A stretch of DNA of 5,366 nt. Source: DATMYQ01 sp035560935. Its GTDB lineage: Bacteria > Bacillota > Negativicutes > Sporomusales > Sporomusaceae. Positions 5,340 through 5,366 of this stretch are shown here, piece by piece (position 1 is the stretch's first letter; the number at the start of each line of letters is the position of its first letter). The notes beneath the pieces were generated by a model. That model saw only the letters and a list, made by a program, of their open reading frames with translations, searched no databases and was not told the origin of the DNA. The position numbers and the translations under genes were made by a program. Location: assembly GCA_035560935.1 (NCBI GenBank), contig DATMYQ010000275.1:1-5366 (forward strand). The letters are read 5' to 3'.

Positions 5340-5366
5340 TTGACAATGATTAAAATAATATGGTAC
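5340..5366 (+). promoter_or_regulatory. Probable promoter of the next transcription unit, cut by the window edge
   Basis: TTGACA at 5340-5345 is a perfect -35 box. Eighteen bases later the window ends in TAC (5364-5366), the first half of a possible -10 hexamer, directly preceded by TGG (5361-5363), which fits an extended -10 (TGn). The 50 bp upstream (5297-5335) are AT-rich, as in UP elements of strong promoters. What it drives is outside the window. Confidence 0.5.

Noticed and set aside
5153..5353. 66-codon plus-strand frame overlapping the end of lysS
   Set aside because: It begins inside lysS, runs through the strong terminator hairpin and T tract and has no ribosome-binding site.

Overview
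The window carries a compact, all-plus-strand run of housekeeping genes: coaX (type III pantothenate kinase), dusB (tRNA-dihydrouridine synthase), an unrecognised 320-residue protein, greA (transcript-cleavage factor) and lysS (class II lysyl-tRNA synthetase). The order coaX-dusB-greA-lysS is a known Firmicutes/Clostridia-type arrangement, often with birA just upstream of coaX. With strong purine-rich Shine-Dalgarno sites, consensus sigma-A-type promoters and moderate GC content, it suggests a Bacillota chromosome. The extra gene between dusB and greA makes me lean to the Negativicutes (Sporomusa/Pelosinus-like). The lineage is an inference from gene order and style, not from any search.

Layout. 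1-58 may hold the last codons of an upstream gene. coaX (63-827) is followed by a 186-bp gap containing a long imperfect hairpin (901-960) and a second short hairpin (969-990) just ahead of the dusB ribosome-binding site. dusB (1014-1991) overlaps or abuts the unknown gene (1994-2956) so closely that the two are surely co-transcribed and probably translationally coupled. A 222-bp gap (2957-3178) then holds a perfect TTGACA-17 bp-TATAAT promoter, a roughly 120-nt leader with an intrinsic-terminator-like hairpin followed by five T, and a third sequence arm that can pair alternatively with the terminator's 3' arm. greA (3179-3661) and lysS (3714-5210) follow, 52 bp apart, and end at a textbook intrinsic terminator (5249-5286). 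At the right edge a -35 box and a probable partial extended -10 suggest the promoter of the next transcription unit.

How it fits together. CoaX makes 4'-phosphopantothenate for coenzyme A. DusB modifies tRNA, LysS charges tRNA-Lys, and GreA rescues backtracked RNA polymerase. These are growth-linked functions rather than one pathway. The points that deserve attention are the attenuator-like greA leader and the uncharacterised protein, which has an inverted metal-site motif HxxEH followed by two cysteines. No mobile element, CRISPR array, tRNA or rRNA gene is visible.
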